64,000 nt of DNA from Victivallis vadensis (lineage in GTDB: Bacteria; Verrucomicrobiota; Lentisphaeria; Victivallales; Victivallaceae). The notes under the pieces are model-generated. The model saw nothing but the letters and a program-made list of their open reading frames with translations. It was not told the DNA's origin and ran no database searches. The translations under genes and the position numbers were made by a program. Location of the stretch: contig NZ_QEKH01000002.1 of assembly GCF_003096415.1 (NCBI RefSeq), positions 1-64,000 of the forward strand, in the 5' to 3' direction. This document shows, one piece after another, positions 15,471 through 25,017 of this stretch. Numbering within the stretch: the first letter of the stretch is position 1; every line of letters starts with the position of its first letter.

Positions 15471-18400
15471 TCAGCGCAGATTCACGATCGGCCAGGCCGC
15501 TTCGTCGTCTCCGACGCCGAGGCCGGGAGCCGCGGCGAGGAAGCCCTCACGCAAATTGCCGTCGTTGTCGTTGACGATCAGGTTGAAGCGGAAGCCGTTC
15601 GCCGCGTTTTCCGGCGTCATCCCGATGGCGCGGAATGGAATTTCGGCCCGGTAGACGGTCGTCTTTTTCACTTCGTCGCGGGCGGTTTCAAGCCGGATCG
15701 ACGAAACCGTGCCGGAGAAACCGGCGGGACGGCTCCAGCAGTATACCTCCGGTTTGCCGTCGGCGAGCCGGGTCAGGCCGAACTTCCAGAGCTTATCCTG
15801 TCCCGGCAGCCGCAGCGCGAACTGGATGCCGTCGCCCTGCCACACATCGCTTCCCCGGTACGGCTGCACATGCACGTCGTCGCGCACCTCCGCGCGAAGC
15901 AGCAGATGCTTTCCCTCACAAGACAGAAACACGTTCGCGCCGAGGTCCTCCGGCCCCTTCCAATACAGCGGTTCGTTGCCGGGGGCGCTTTCGACGAAGG
16001 AGTGGTACTGCTCCGCTTTCCCCAGCCGGAACAGCGGTTCTCCTTCGGGAAGCCGGTTCACCACCGGTAATGTAATCGTTTCAGGGGACAGACCGGCGGG
16101 AGTGACCGAAAAACGGAACAGCGCCGGAGCGGTCGGAGTCGCCTTGAATTCCCGGTCCGCCGTCAGGCGAAGCCGCACCGTTGCGTCTCCTTTGGCGGGA
16201 AGCGTGACGGCATGGGCCGCCGGAGCCACGGTGAGGTGTTCCGGCGCGGCCGCGCGTATTTCCAGCGCCAGCGGCCGCGACAGCGGATTGGCGAGCTGCA
16301 GTGCCAGTTCGCCGGTTCCGCCGGACGGCACCGCCAGCTGCTGCGGCAGCCTGCCGGTCAATACCTCGCCGCCGATCCGGATTTTTTCCTCCGGAACCTC
16401 CGGCATCCGGAGCGTGAAGGGCTGTTCCGAAATCCTGAGATAAGCCATCCCGTCCCGCACCGGCAGCGGCTGTTCGTTGCCGAAAAGGTCGATCCGGGTG
16501 GTTCCGGCGGGAAGACCGGCGAGCAGCACCGTTCGCGCCGTGCCCTCGTTCCACAACGCGAGCAGCCCCTGTCCGGCTGGATTTTCAAACAGGCAGCCGT
16601 AGACGCTGGGGGCGAGGTCGACCGTCCGCAGGAACTTCCCGCCTTTGTAGGTATTCGCGAGCATATTGTAGGTCACATAAGCCGGTTTCGGCTCGAATTC
16701 GGCGGTGATCAGCCCGAAGTGGCGTTCGTGGTGACCGAGCGGATAGTAACTCTTTTCGCGCAGCAGATACCAGTTGTAGCCCATCGCGCCGTTGGCCCAC
16801 GCGTACAGCAGCTTCTTGAATACGCTGGCGGCCTGTTTGCGTTCGCCGATCGCGGCGGAACTTTCCGCGGTTTCGTTGGAGTACCACGGCCGGGGTGCGC
16901 CGGGACCGGTCAGGCCGTATTTGCGCAACTCCCGAAGCTGGCCGACATAGGGCTTGAATGCGCCGTGTCCGTGAAATGCAAAGAGGTCGAAATGCTTTCC
17001 GCCATCTGCCAGCAGCAGTTCGAACAGTCCGTTGTTGTGGTTCGGGCGGCCGCTGTTGTTGGTATGCACGGCGGCGATGCCGCCATTCATCACTTTCGCC
17101 TCCGGGGCGGCTTTTTTGACTGCGCCGTAACCGCGCCGCAGCAGCTCCATATAGGATTCGGCGGAGAAGTTGGCGAAGCCTATGAGGTCGGGTTCGTTCC
17201 AGATTTCAAAATATCTGATCCGGTCTTTGTAGCGGTCCGCGACGGTTCCGGCGAACTTCGCGAAGTCATCGTAATCCGGCAGGCCGGGACGTCCTTTGAC
17301 CTCCGGATTCTTCGGCTTATAACTGGCCGGCACCGCCCACGGCACGCTGTAGCCGAGCAGGCATTGCAGCTCCACGCCGTTGCGGCCGAACACATCCACC
17401 AGCCGGTCGTAGACGGAAAAGTTCCACCGGTCGCGCTGCGGCTGAATCCGGCCCCACGCGAAATCCGTCCGCAGGATCTTCGCACCGCACAGCCCGGCCG
17501 CCAGCGCTTCCAGCTCGGCTTCCTCCGGCGAGAACCGTTCGGGATGGCCGCAGAGGCCGAACAGGAACTCCTGCGCCCGTTCCGACGTCGGCCCGGCCGG
17601 ATTCATCCGCGCGAAGCGGTGCGTCCCGGCAAACTCTTTGCCGGAAGCGCCCTTGAGCCGGTAATCGACCTTCCACCAGCCCTGTTGCATGTAATCGCCC
17701 GGCAGCGGCAGCATCGCCTCGCCGCCCGGGGCTATCCTGCAGGAGACCGGTTCCGTGCGGATGCCGTCGCCCGCGTCGGAAATGGTCAAAGTCCCGGTCA
17801 GTTCCAGCGGCTCCAGGCCCGTGTTGCGGATCACCAGCTCCGGCGGCGTTTTCCGCTCCGGCAGCAGCAGATTCAGCCGGTGCCCGGTCCGCAGTGCAAT
17901 TGCGGCGTGTTCGCCGGAGGGACGGCACTCCAGCGAATCAAGCAGAATCCGCCTGCCGCCGGGCGTCTCCCGATTCATGTCGATCGCGATTCCGGCCACC
18001 CGGAGCGGCCAGTCGATCTTTTTATTGCCGTCGCCGCCCCAGATGCTTCCCTTCGGGGCAGCCGCATCGACAGTATAGCGCAATTCATTTCTCCCCTGTA
18101 CCAGACCGCCCGCCTTGTCAGGAGCGAACTGGAAGGTCTCGCCGGAGCGGTCCGCCAGCCGCAGCACGATCCGCCGCAGCGGCAGCGCCTCCGGTGCATT
18201 CAAGGTCAGGATGAACTCCGCGCGTTCGAATTTTTCCAGCTTCGGAGTCCTGCCCTGCAAAGCCAGTTCGACTACCGGCGGGCGCGGCGTCCCCCACGCC
18301 AGTACCGGAACGGTGCGGCCGGTATCGCCCAGCGGAGCAGTTCCGAGCTCCACTGTTTCGGAGCCGGGATGTTTCAGGTTGACCGGTTTCCACTGCGTCC

Positions 18401-18482
18401 GGTCGAACAGCAATGGCTCAAGGCCGAACAACATCCCCGTCACGCCTCCGAAGAGCAGGGCCGCCAAGAGTTGTTTTTTCAT
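15471..18482 (-). CDS. Secreted multidomain glycoside hydrolase-like protein
   Basis: A 1003-residue protein with a signal peptide (residues 1-20). The N-terminal part (about 85-185) is the same domain found twice at 12904-13938. Residues 290-690 form a TIM-barrel of glycoside hydrolase clan A type: EIWNEPDL holds the likely acid/base E430, and RPWYSNETAE holds a candidate nucleophile E537. This resembles GH39 or GH5-like enzymes. A beta-sandwich linker follows, and the last 200 residues contain WQGDGIQFAL, typical of CBM9/DOMON sugar-binding domains. It would cut a polysaccharide outside the cytoplasm; the substrate is unknown. It ends the operon LacI-MBL-pseudopilin-hydrolase. Confidence 0.8.
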   Translation of the reverse strand: MKKQLLAALLFGGVTGMLFGLEPLLFDRTQWKPVNLKHPGSETVELGTAPLGDTGRTVPVLAWGTPRPPVVELALQGRTPKLEKFERAEFILTLNAPEALPLRRIVLRLADRSGETFQFAPDKAGGLVQGRNELRYTVDAAAPKGSIWGGDGNKKIDWPLRVAGIAIDMNRETPGGRRILLDSLECRPSGEHAAIALRTGHRLNLLLPERKTPPELVIRNTGLEPLELTGTLTISDAGDGIRTEPVSCRIAPGGEAMLPLPGDYMQQGWWKVDYRLKGASGKEFAGTHRFARMNPAGPTSERAQEFLFGLCGHPERFSPEEAELEALAAGLCGAKILRTDFAWGRIQPQRDRWNFSVYDRLVDVFGRNGVELQCLLGYSVPWAVPASYKPKNPEVKGRPGLPDYDDFAKFAGTVADRYKDRIRYFEIWNEPDLIGFANFSAESYMELLRRGYGAVKKAAPEAKVMNGGIAAVHTNNSGRPNHNNGLFELLLADGGKHFDLFAFHGHGAFKPYVGQLRELRKYGLTGPGAPRPWYSNETAESSAAIGERKQAASVFKKLLYAWANGAMGYNWYLLREKSYYPLGHHERHFGLITAEFEPKPAYVTYNMLANTYKGGKFLRTVDLAPSVYGCLFENPAGQGLLALWNEGTARTVLLAGLPAGTTRIDLFGNEQPLPVRDGMAYLRISEQPFTLRMPEVPEEKIRIGGEVLTGRLPQQLAVPSGGTGELALQLANPLSRPLALEIRAAAPEHLTVAPAAHAVTLPAKGDATVRLRLTADREFKATPTAPALFRFSVTPAGLSPETITLPVVNRLPEGEPLFRLGKAEQYHSFVESAPGNEPLYWKGPEDLGANVFLSCEGKHLLLRAEVRDDVHVQPYRGSDVWQGDGIQFALRLPGQDKLWKFGLTRLADGKPEVYCWSRPAGFSGTVSSIRLETARDEVKKTTVYRAEIPFRAIGMTPENAANGFRFNLIVNDNDGNLREGFLAAAPGLGVGDDEAAWPIVNLR

Positions 18483-18500
18483 TTTCGCATCTCCTTACTG

Positions 18501-19241
18501 TTATTCCAGCGACCGGATGGTAAGTCCATCGGCCTCGATACACTTCTTCGGTTTATTGACTGTATTTGCGTAGAGTTCCGCCCCGGTCAGCACTCCGGCG
18601 CGGCCGTCGACGAAACCGACCGCGCTTCGGCCACCATGTGCCAGATGAATCAGTCTCGTACTGCTGTTGCAGCAGTAAAAAGCCCAGTTTCCCCCTTTTC
18701 CGGCTTCTTTGTTGACTGCCACTGCATTGGTTGAATCCGCCACAAGCACAAACCGGGACGGCGCCTTGCACTGTTCCGGGACCAGCAACGACGCAATCGG
18801 ATTGGAAGCCGAGCCGATGAAGCAGTCGCCGGAGCCGTTTTCCTTGAAGTAGTTCCGCTCCGAATCCTGATCAAAATGCGGCATTCCGACCACTGCATCG
18901 AATCTGGTGTTGAACTCCATGCGGCTGCTGTAGGAGTTTGAAGCGCAGACCAGCATCTCCGGCGGCAGATAGCCGAGATTGTAATCGGCGGTCCCCTTGA
19001 CCAGAATATCAAAGAAGGCCCGATAACCGGTCGTCGGATTGGTCGGAGTCGAACACACCATGTATTTATAGTCATTCGCGTACAGGATCTGTGCCGTCAT
19101 GAACTGTTTTTTCGCGGAAACGCACTTGACCTCCCGCGCTTTCTCCCGCGCCTTGTTCAGTGCAGGCAGCAGCATCGCCGCCAGAATCGCGATAATTGCA
19201 ACAACAACCAGCAATTCAATAAGTGTGAATCGATTTTTCAT
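18501..19241 (-). CDS. Pseudopilin-like protein with type IV prepilin N-terminus
   Basis: A 246-residue protein. The ATG at 19241 follows AGGAG by eight bases. It starts [20 protein letters not shown], the hydrophobic helix of type II secretion pseudopilins and type IV pilins, then [14 protein letters not shown]. The residue before the cleavage-site Phe is Arg instead of the usual Gly, while the Glu at +5 is kept. The C-terminal part has [18 protein letters not shown], a pattern common in the DUF1559-like pseudopilins of Planctomycetes and Lentisphaerae. It overlaps the upstream MBL gene by 26 bases and lies 18 bases before the glycosidase gene. A role in displaying or secreting the neighbouring enzyme is plausible but unproven. 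Confidence 0.82.
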   Translation of the reverse strand: MKNRFTLIELLVVVAIIAILAAMLLPALNKAREKAREVKCVSAKKQFMTAQILYANDYKYMVCSTPTNPTTGYRAFFDILVKGTADYNLGYLPPEMLVCASNSYSSRMEFNTRFDAVVGMPHFDQDSERNYFKENGSGDCFIGSASNPIASLLVPEQCKAPSRFVLVADSTNAVAVNKEAGKGGNWAFYCCNSSTRLIHLAHGGRSAVGFVDGRAGVLTGAELYANTVNKPKKCIEADGLTIRSLE

Positions 19242-20211
19242 GCTTTTCTCTCCTGTCGGTTGAAACGGTTGGATGGAGTCCGGCGGATTCTCCCCATGCC
19301 AGCACCGCGCATTTGCCGGTTTCTCCCGGAATGCGGAAACTTTCGTAGAGGTCCGCATAAGTCTGGGTCGCGCGTCCCCCCCTGCCGACCGGCAGCCGGT
19401 GGCCGAACTCCCACTCGTGGATCGGAATGAAACCGCAGCCGAACCGGCGGTACGTTTCCTGTACCGGATCGGGGCCGCTCTGGTAGAACGGGCTGGTCGC
19501 CATCACATCGATCTTCACGCCTTGCGATTCGATCCGATCGTAAATCGGCTTCAGCTCCTCCCAGTGATAGATGTCGCCGCGCACCAGCAGCGTGACACCG
19601 GGCTGGAACGTGACCGCATAGGCGCTGTTCGGAACATCCTCCTTGTCGGCCATACGCTGCGCTCCGCGATAGCAGCGGACGCCCTCCGCCTGAAATTCTT
19701 CGGCGGGAACGGCTCCGTCCAGCAGCCAGCGCCGCACCGCGTCGCCGGGCGCGACCACCGGCTTGCCGCGCATCAGCAGCGCGTCGGCGACCGCCAGCCC
19801 GAGGTGGTCGAGGTGTCCGTGCGTGTAGAACATGCGGCCGACCAGTTCGGCGAACTCCTCCACCAGCCCCGGCGAGAGCCGCAGCCGGGTGCGCCGCTCA
19901 CAGGCCGGAGTGCAGCCTTCGTTCAGGTCGAACCCGGTCACGAGGCCGGTTTCATCCTTGACCAGAATCGCGGAACTGTACAGCTTCCACAGCCTGACGC
20001 CGGGCCCGTGCCAGGTGCGGACCTCCGCGATCACCCGGCGGCATTGTTCGTGATAGAACCGGTTCAGCACCGGATCGTTCTCCAGCTCCGGTTCGCTGAA
20101 CAGCGCATCGAGCCGTTCCAGCAGCGGCAGGCGCGCGCTCCAGTTTTCCGGCGACGGCGGCACCCGGTCCAGCTGCCGCCGCGCTCCTTCCAACTCCTGC
20201 AGTTTCATCAT
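19216..20211 (-). CDS. Metallo-beta-lactamase-fold hydrolase
   Basis: A 331-residue protein without signal peptide. The metal motif THGHLDHLG gives ligands H131, H133, D135 and H136, so it is probably a two-metal MBL hydrolase. A further His is available in GDIYHWEE and in PIHEWEFGH. The N-terminal 75 residues are helical and unlike standard lactamases. The start ATG at 20211 has AAGGA five bases upstream. It follows the LacI gene by 18 bases and overlaps the pseudopilin, so it is the second gene of a sugar-linked operon. Such proteins may be lactonases or esterases acting on sugar breakdown products; the substrate is not readable here. Confidence 0.78.
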   Translation of the reverse strand: MMKLQELEGARRQLDRVPPSPENWSARLPLLERLDALFSEPELENDPVLNRFYHEQCRRVIAEVRTWHGPGVRLWKLYSSAILVKDETGLVTGFDLNEGCTPACERRTRLRLSPGLVEEFAELVGRMFYTHGHLDHLGLAVADALLMRGKPVVAPGDAVRRWLLDGAVPAEEFQAEGVRCYRGAQRMADKEDVPNSAYAVTFQPGVTLLVRGDIYHWEELKPIYDRIESQGVKIDVMATSPFYQSGPDPVQETYRRFGCGFIPIHEWEFGHRLPVGRGGRATQTYADLYESFRIPGETGKCAVLAWGESAGLHPTVSTDRREKHEKSIHTY

Positions 20212-20229
20212 CTGATTCCTTTCTCTTTT

Positions 20230-21228
20230 TCAATGCCGCGGAGCGCCGATGCTTTCGCGGCGGATCAACTGCGGCGGCAGCACTTCGACACTGCGGGGCA
20301 GCTCCGGGTGCGCCAGCCGGTTCAGCACCCGATCCACCAGCTTCCGGGCCAGTTCCTCCCGGCTGCCGTACCCGACCGAAGCGAGCGTCGGCACCAGCCG
20401 TCCGCACAGGCCGATGTCGTCGTGCCCGATCAGGCTCAGGTCATCCGGAATCCGCAGTCCGCACTCGTGCAGCCGCCGCATCAGCGTCACCGCGATGGTG
20501 TCGTTGTGGCAGAGCAGCGCGGTCGGCAGCCCGGCGCGGGAGGCGCGGCGCAGCGGGTCGAAAAAAGCCGGGTCGTCCACAAGCTCGTAAATCGCTTCGC
20601 TGCACACCGAAAATGTTTCCGGCAGCTCCATCCCGTATTCGCGCGCCAGCCGCGGCAGCAGCCGGGAGCGGTCGTCGCTTTCGTCATAGCCGTACCAGCC
20701 GATCCGGCGGTGTCCCAGCTCCCGGAGGCACTCCAGCGACAGGCGCAAGCCGGCCTCCGCATCCTGCACCACCGCATCGAATCTCGGGTCGCTGTGGAAC
20801 AAACTGACCACCGGCAGGTCGAGCAGGTCCGGGAGCCACTGCGGCTCAAGGGTGATGATCGCGTCGAGGTTGTTGTCCAGCAGCAGCTTCGTCGCGGACT
20901 GCTGCTCCATGTCGCTGCTGAAGAACGCGAAGAGCGGCCGGTATCCGCGCCGGACGATCTCGGCGTGCAGCGTCGTCACCAGCTCCGCCCGGTAGAAGTT
21001 GTCGGAATAGGCCAGCGCCACGCCGATCGTGTTGGAACACCTCCGGCGCAGATCGGAAGCGGCCCGGTTCAGCCGGAATCCCGTCGCCGCCGCTTCCTGC
21101 CGCACCCGTTCCGCCAGCTCCGGCCGCACCCGCCCCTTGTCGCGGTTGTTCAGCACCAGCGAAACCGTCGACTGGGAAAGATTCAGCCGCCGCGCCAGCT
21201 CCGTCATCGTAATCGCCATGATTTCCAT
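20230..21228 (-). CDS. LacI-family transcriptional regulator
   Basis: A 332-residue repressor: helix-turn-helix MTELARRLNLSQSTVSLVLNN, hinge helix and a periplasmic-binding-type sensor domain ending PPQLIRRES. Two starts are possible. ATG 21228 lies very close to GGGAG, whereas ATG 21219 (MAITMTELA) lies 11 bases away and fits the family length better. It is the first gene of the operon LacI-MBL-pseudopilin-glycosidase. A perfect palindrome (21259-21270) with the CG centre typical of LacI operators lies 31 bases upstream, so the gene is probably autoregulated together with its operon. The inducer is likely a sugar released by the glycosidase. Confidence 0.87.
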   Translation of the reverse strand: MEIMAITMTELARRLNLSQSTVSLVLNNRDKGRVRPELAERVRQEAAATGFRLNRAASDLRRRCSNTIGVALAYSDNFYRAELVTTLHAEIVRRGYRPLFAFFSSDMEQQSATKLLLDNNLDAIITLEPQWLPDLLDLPVVSLFHSDPRFDAVVQDAEAGLRLSLECLRELGHRRIGWYGYDESDDRSRLLPRLAREYGMELPETFSVCSEAIYELVDDPAFFDPLRRASRAGLPTALLCHNDTIAVTLMRRLHECGLRIPDDLSLIGHDDIGLCGRLVPTLASVGYGSREELARKLVDRVLNRLAHPELPRSVEVLPPQLIRRESIGAPRH

Positions 21229-21258
21229 ATCTCCCGGGATTCAATGTCACTGATTAAA

Positions 21259-21270
21259 TCATACGTATGA
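21259..21270. promoter_or_regulatory. Candidate LacI operator
   Basis: TCATACGTATGA is a perfect 12-bp palindrome with a central CG, directly upstream of the LacI gene starting at 21228. That is the expected place and shape for autoregulation. Confidence 0.5.
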
Positions 21271-21365
21271 CATTATTAATTATACCAAACTCCCGCCGCT
21301 TTGTCAAGAGCAAAACGGAATTTATTGCCGAAAAAGAGACGGAAGAACCGGGAATGCCGGCTCCG

Positions 21366-22484
21366 TCACCGGAATTCCAGACAGCGCCGGCGGAAATGCA
21401 GGTAGTCGCGCCAGTTCACTTCGGACGGCACGCCGTGGTCGCAGGTCGGCACATAACCGCCGCGCTCGTACATCACCGGGAAGATCCGGTCCACCTCGCG
21501 GTCGATCGCGTCACGCCCCGCCGCCAGAATCCGCTTGTCGAAGCCGCCCTGAAACACCAGTTCGGGATACTTCCGCCCCAGTTCCACCGGGTCGCAGCCG
21601 GAAGCGACTTCCAACGGCGAAAAGACTTCGCAGCCGATTCCGTCGCGGTACAGCTCGATCACCGGGCGGCAGTCGCCGTCGGTATCCAGCTGCACGTAAA
21701 GGTGGCGCGACCGGTCCCGCTGGCGGGAGCGGATGTTGGCGAGCAGCTGCTGGTAATACGGGAACAGGAACTCCCGGATCATCTCCGGCGAAATCAGCGG
21801 CCCGTGGTTGTAGCAGATATCCTCGGCGAAGAACACCTCGTCGAACGTGACCGCCTGCTGATACCGCGCCGTCACCGCGTCGGCCAGCCGGAACCAGCCC
21901 TGCAGGCAGCGGTGGATCAGTTCCGGGTCGTCGTAGAATGCGTACAATACCTCCTCCGGCCCCATCAGGCTGCGCAGGTACATATAGCAGCCGATGATCC
22001 GCTGGGAGATCATCATCCCCGCCGCCTCCGCCTGCCGGGCCGCGTCGAGCGTCGCGTCGATCGCGGCGAGCCGCTCCGGGGTGGCGGGGTCCATCCGCCA
22101 CAGCACCTGCTCCTCAAAACTCTTCCGGTCGGTCACCGGGTGCCCCACGTATTCCGGCATGAATCCCTGCCGTTTACCCTTGAAACAGAGCAGCCTGCGC
22201 CCGGCGTGATCCTGCACGATCTCGGTTTCGCCGCGCTCCTCCAGCACCTTCGTCTCAAATTGCGGGAAAAACTGCGCTTCGCACCATCCGAGCTGCCAAA
22301 GCTCAAACTGCCCCGGCGGATCGAACTGGAAAAACTCGTTCAAGTCGACATCCTGCGGCAGGCCGTCGGCGCGCCATGCGTCGAGGCACATCCACAGGCC
22401 GAAGGTTTTCTGGATCAGTCCGGTTCGCGGCACACGCGCGTAGGTGTCGCGGTATTTACGGATCATCGAAGCAGTTTCAGTCAT
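21366..22484 (-). CDS. Uroporphyrinogen decarboxylase-family protein
   Basis: A 372-residue protein; I chose ATG 22484 because AAGG lies eight bases upstream, though the frame allows a start 15 bases earlier. The C-terminal half has HGPLISPEMIREFLFPYYQQLL and CDHGVPSEVNWRDYLHF, the pattern of the UroD/MtaA superfamily. True haem UroD is shorter and begins differently. In polysaccharide-degrading anaerobes these proteins often act as methyltransferase-like or unassigned enzymes beside sugar genes. It lies on the same strand before the LacI operon, separated by about 135 bases including the operator. No corrinoid protein is nearby, so the reaction is left open. Confidence 0.75.
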   Translation of the reverse strand: MTETASMIRKYRDTYARVPRTGLIQKTFGLWMCLDAWRADGLPQDVDLNEFFQFDPPGQFELWQLGWCEAQFFPQFETKVLEERGETEIVQDHAGRRLLCFKGKRQGFMPEYVGHPVTDRKSFEEQVLWRMDPATPERLAAIDATLDAARQAEAAGMMISQRIIGCYMYLRSLMGPEEVLYAFYDDPELIHRCLQGWFRLADAVTARYQQAVTFDEVFFAEDICYNHGPLISPEMIREFLFPYYQQLLANIRSRQRDRSRHLYVQLDTDGDCRPVIELYRDGIGCEVFSPLEVASGCDPVELGRKYPELVFQGGFDKRILAAGRDAIDREVDRIFPVMYERGGYVPTCDHGVPSEVNWRDYLHFRRRCLEFR

Positions 22485-22625
22485 CGCGGTTACCTTCATT
22501 TTTATAGACTGGGCATTTCATTTCTCTGAATACGGCACCCCCTTTGCCGGAAGCAAAGAGGTGATTGACAAAATTCACTTTTCAACGCATATTATGAAAA
22601 CTCACTTCAACACAGGATCGACAGA

Positions 22626-23687
22626 ATGAAACAGATTTTCAGATTTTACCCGCTTTTTCTGGCTCTCGGCATGTTGTTCGCTCCCGGCTGCGCCTCGCAG
22701 ACGGTTCCTCCGCCGCCTGCCGCCCAGGCTCTCGTCGCGGCGCCGGATTATACGCAGCCCGGCAGCTGGGCGGTTCTGCCGGAGGCGGGGGCGGAACCGC
22801 AGCCTTTCGACGTGTTCTACGTCTATCCGACCGTGTTTGTCGATCCGGCGCATCCGGTGATGGACATCTCCGTGCCGAAGCTCCGGAACAAAGCGGAACT
22901 GATCGCCCGCGAGCATACCGGGATGTTTCAGGGGAAATTCAACGTGTTCGCCCCGCACTACCGCCAATGCGAGCTGAGCCGCGCGATGCCGGTGCTGGAA
23001 AAAGAACCGGTCGACCTGACCGTGCTGCAGCCCGGTTTCGACGATATCCGGCGCGCATTCCGCAACTTCCTCGCCAACCGCAACCACGGCCGCCCCTTCA
23101 TCCTGATCGGCCACAGCCAGGGGGCGATGGCGCTGCTCGAACTGATGAAAACCGACCTGCCGGAAGGTTCCATCGCCCGCCGGAATCTGATCGCCGCCTA
23201 TCTGCCCGGCTGGCCGGTCAGGCCTGCCGATCTGGCCGCATATCCGCAACTGCGCCCGGCGGCCGGCGAACTGGATACCGGCGTGGTGGTCAGCTGGAAC
23301 ACCGAAGCGCCGGGGACCGGTTATCCGGTCTTTGCCGGCGGCATCTGCATCAATCCGCTGAACTGGCGGACCGACGGCGTCCCCGCCGGGCGCGCCGCCA
23401 ACCTCGGCGCGGTATTTTTCGACCGCACCGGAGCGGTCGAGCGCGAAATTCCGGGCTTCTGCGGCGCGGCGGTCGATGCGAAGCGCGGGACCGTCGTGGT
23501 CGACCTCGACGATCCCGCCCCTTATGAACTGGCCGCTTTCGGCAAGGGGGTGCTGCACCTCGGCGATATTCTGTTTTTCTATCGCAACCTTGCCGAAAAC
23601 GCCGTCAGGCGCGCCCATGCCTTTCAGGCGGCGCACGCTTTGGAACGCTCCCCGGCGATTACCAGTGGATCAGCTCCTGGACGTTGA
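22626..23687 (+). CDS. Lipoprotein with alpha/beta-hydrolase fold (DUF3089-like)
   Basis: A 353-residue protein. The N-terminus has a lipobox LFAPGC ending at about residue 23, so it is a membrane lipoprotein. The motif GHSQGAMAL holds the nucleophile serine of alpha/beta hydrolases. The segments DVFYVYPTV and FAPHYRQ match the DUF3089 family. A final His is available in VLHLGDILFFY. It could be an esterase acting on acylated sugars or lipids, which is inference. A plain AGGA precedes the ATG. The 3' end overlaps the convergent oxidoreductase gene by 29 bases, which is unusual but keeps both stops intact. Confidence 0.78.
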   Translation: MKQIFRFYPLFLALGMLFAPGCASQTVPPPPAAQALVAAPDYTQPGSWAVLPEAGAEPQPFDVFYVYPTVFVDPAHPVMDISVPKLRNKAELIAREHTGMFQGKFNVFAPHYRQCELSRAMPVLEKEPVDLTVLQPGFDDIRRAFRNFLANRNHGRPFILIGHSQGAMALLELMKTDLPEGSIARRNLIAAYLPGWPVRPADLAAYPQLRPAAGELDTGVVVSWNTEAPGTGYPVFAGGICINPLNWRTDGVPAGRAANLGAVFFDRTGAVEREIPGFCGAAVDAKRGTVVVDLDDPAPYELAAFGKGVLHLGDILFFYRNLAENAVRRAHAFQAAHALERSPAITSGSAPGR

Positions 23688-24981
23688 CCGGGAGTCCGGT
23701 CTTCATTGAGATATTTGCGCCGATGCCGGTCAGGATCGACTTCGCGCCGTCGTGGTAGTCGGCGGCCAGGCCGAGCGGGTCCTCGTCGGCTCCGACGAAG
23801 ACGTTGTGCAGCAGCTTGGCGTCGCCGCCGCCGTGCCCGGCGAGGCTTTCGCACTCGTAGTCGATCACCTGCGCCTTGCCCCAGTGCGGCTGGAAGATGA
23901 TTTCCGGGATCAGTTCGGAGCGGTCCTGGCCGAGTTCGCGCATGCCGAACTGGCTCATGTCCTCTCCGGCTTCGCAGAAGGAGCGTTCGACCACATTGAA
24001 TTCAAGGCGGCCCTTGGTGCCGTTGAAGACGATCCGGTAGCCTTCCCACGGGCAGTGCGCGCAGAGGCAGTAGGTCATCACGGCCTTGTTCTTGTAGCGG
24101 ACCATCACGCTCATATTGTCCTCGATGTCGATGCCGTCGCCGAAGACGCTCTGGTCGCGGTAGTAGCCGTCTTCGGCTTCCGCGTTGTAGTAGAGCCCCA
24201 TCATGGTTTCATCGTCGGGGTTGACCTTGAGCGCGAAGGGGTCTCTGGCGGCGATTTCGCTGTTGCGGGCGCGGGAATAGAACTGGGTGATGCCGCGCTT
24301 TTCCGCGTTGATCTTGCCGTAGAACTTCAGGTCGCCCATCGCGAAGACGGTGACCGGCTCGGAGTCGAGCCACCAGTTGACGAGGTCGAAGTGGTGGGTC
24401 GCCTTGTGAACCATCAGGCCGCCGCAGTTGGCCTTGTTGCGGTGCCAGCGGCGGAAGTAGTCCGCGCCGTGGTTGGTGTCGAGCAGCCACTCGAAGTGGA
24501 CGCTGGTGATGTCGCCGACGGTGCCGGACTGCAGGATCTCCTTGACCTTGGAGTTGCGCGGCGCGTAACGGTAGTTGAACGTGACGGTCAGGTGGCGGCC
24601 GGTGCGCTTCTGGGTGTCGATGATCTGCTGGCACTTTTCGGCGTCGATGGTCATCGGCTTCTCGCTGATCACGTCGCAGCCGAGCTCCATCGCGCGGCAG
24701 GTGTACTGGTGGTGGGTGCGGTCCATGCTGGTCACGATCACCACGTCGGGACGGGTTTCGGCGATCATCCGGTCGAAGTCGGGGGCCTTGTAGGTCGGGA
24801 CGTCGGGATGGTTGCCGCACTCTTTCTTCAGGAAGACCCGGTTGTAGAAGTCCATGCGCGCCTGGTTGGAATCACAGAATCCGACCAGCTCGGCCTGATC
24901 CTTGTAGGTGGTGCAGAGCGCTTTGATGTACATGCTGGACCGACCGCCGGTCCCGACGACTGCGTAACGTTTCTTGTTCAT
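23659..24981 (-). CDS. Gfo/Idh/MocA-family oxidoreductase
   Basis: A 440-residue cytoplasmic NAD(P)-dependent sugar oxidoreductase. The dinucleotide loop is VVGTGGRSS near residue 8, and the catalytic EKPM motif is in VISEKPMTI. The middle contains NYRYAP, followed by HKATHHFDLVNWW. The length is above the 330-400 usual for the family because of a longer C-terminal domain. The LacI gene at 25018 lies 36 bases upstream on the same strand, so the two are probably cotranscribed and regulated by the same sugar. No signal or Tat motif is seen, so it acts in the cytoplasm. The substrate is unknown. Confidence 0.88.
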   Translation of the reverse strand: MNKKRYAVVGTGGRSSMYIKALCTTYKDQAELVGFCDSNQARMDFYNRVFLKKECGNHPDVPTYKAPDFDRMIAETRPDVVIVTSMDRTHHQYTCRAMELGCDVISEKPMTIDAEKCQQIIDTQKRTGRHLTVTFNYRYAPRNSKVKEILQSGTVGDITSVHFEWLLDTNHGADYFRRWHRNKANCGGLMVHKATHHFDLVNWWLDSEPVTVFAMGDLKFYGKINAEKRGITQFYSRARNSEIAARDPFALKVNPDDETMMGLYYNAEAEDGYYRDQSVFGDGIDIEDNMSVMVRYKNKAVMTYCLCAHCPWEGYRIVFNGTKGRLEFNVVERSFCEAGEDMSQFGMRELGQDRSELIPEIIFQPHWGKAQVIDYECESLAGHGGGDAKLLHNVFVGADEDPLGLAADYHDGAKSILTGIGANISMKTGLPVNVQELIHW

Positions 24982-25017
24982 GAAAACAAACTCCTGGGTT
25001 ATGTTTTAGGATTGCGT

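Noticed and set aside
16212-18734. An 840-codon frame antisense to the glycosidase
   Set aside because: It mirrors the codon pattern of the real gene, with Arg-, Gln- and Pro-rich low-complexity protein and no domain. It is a shadow of a GC-rich gene.
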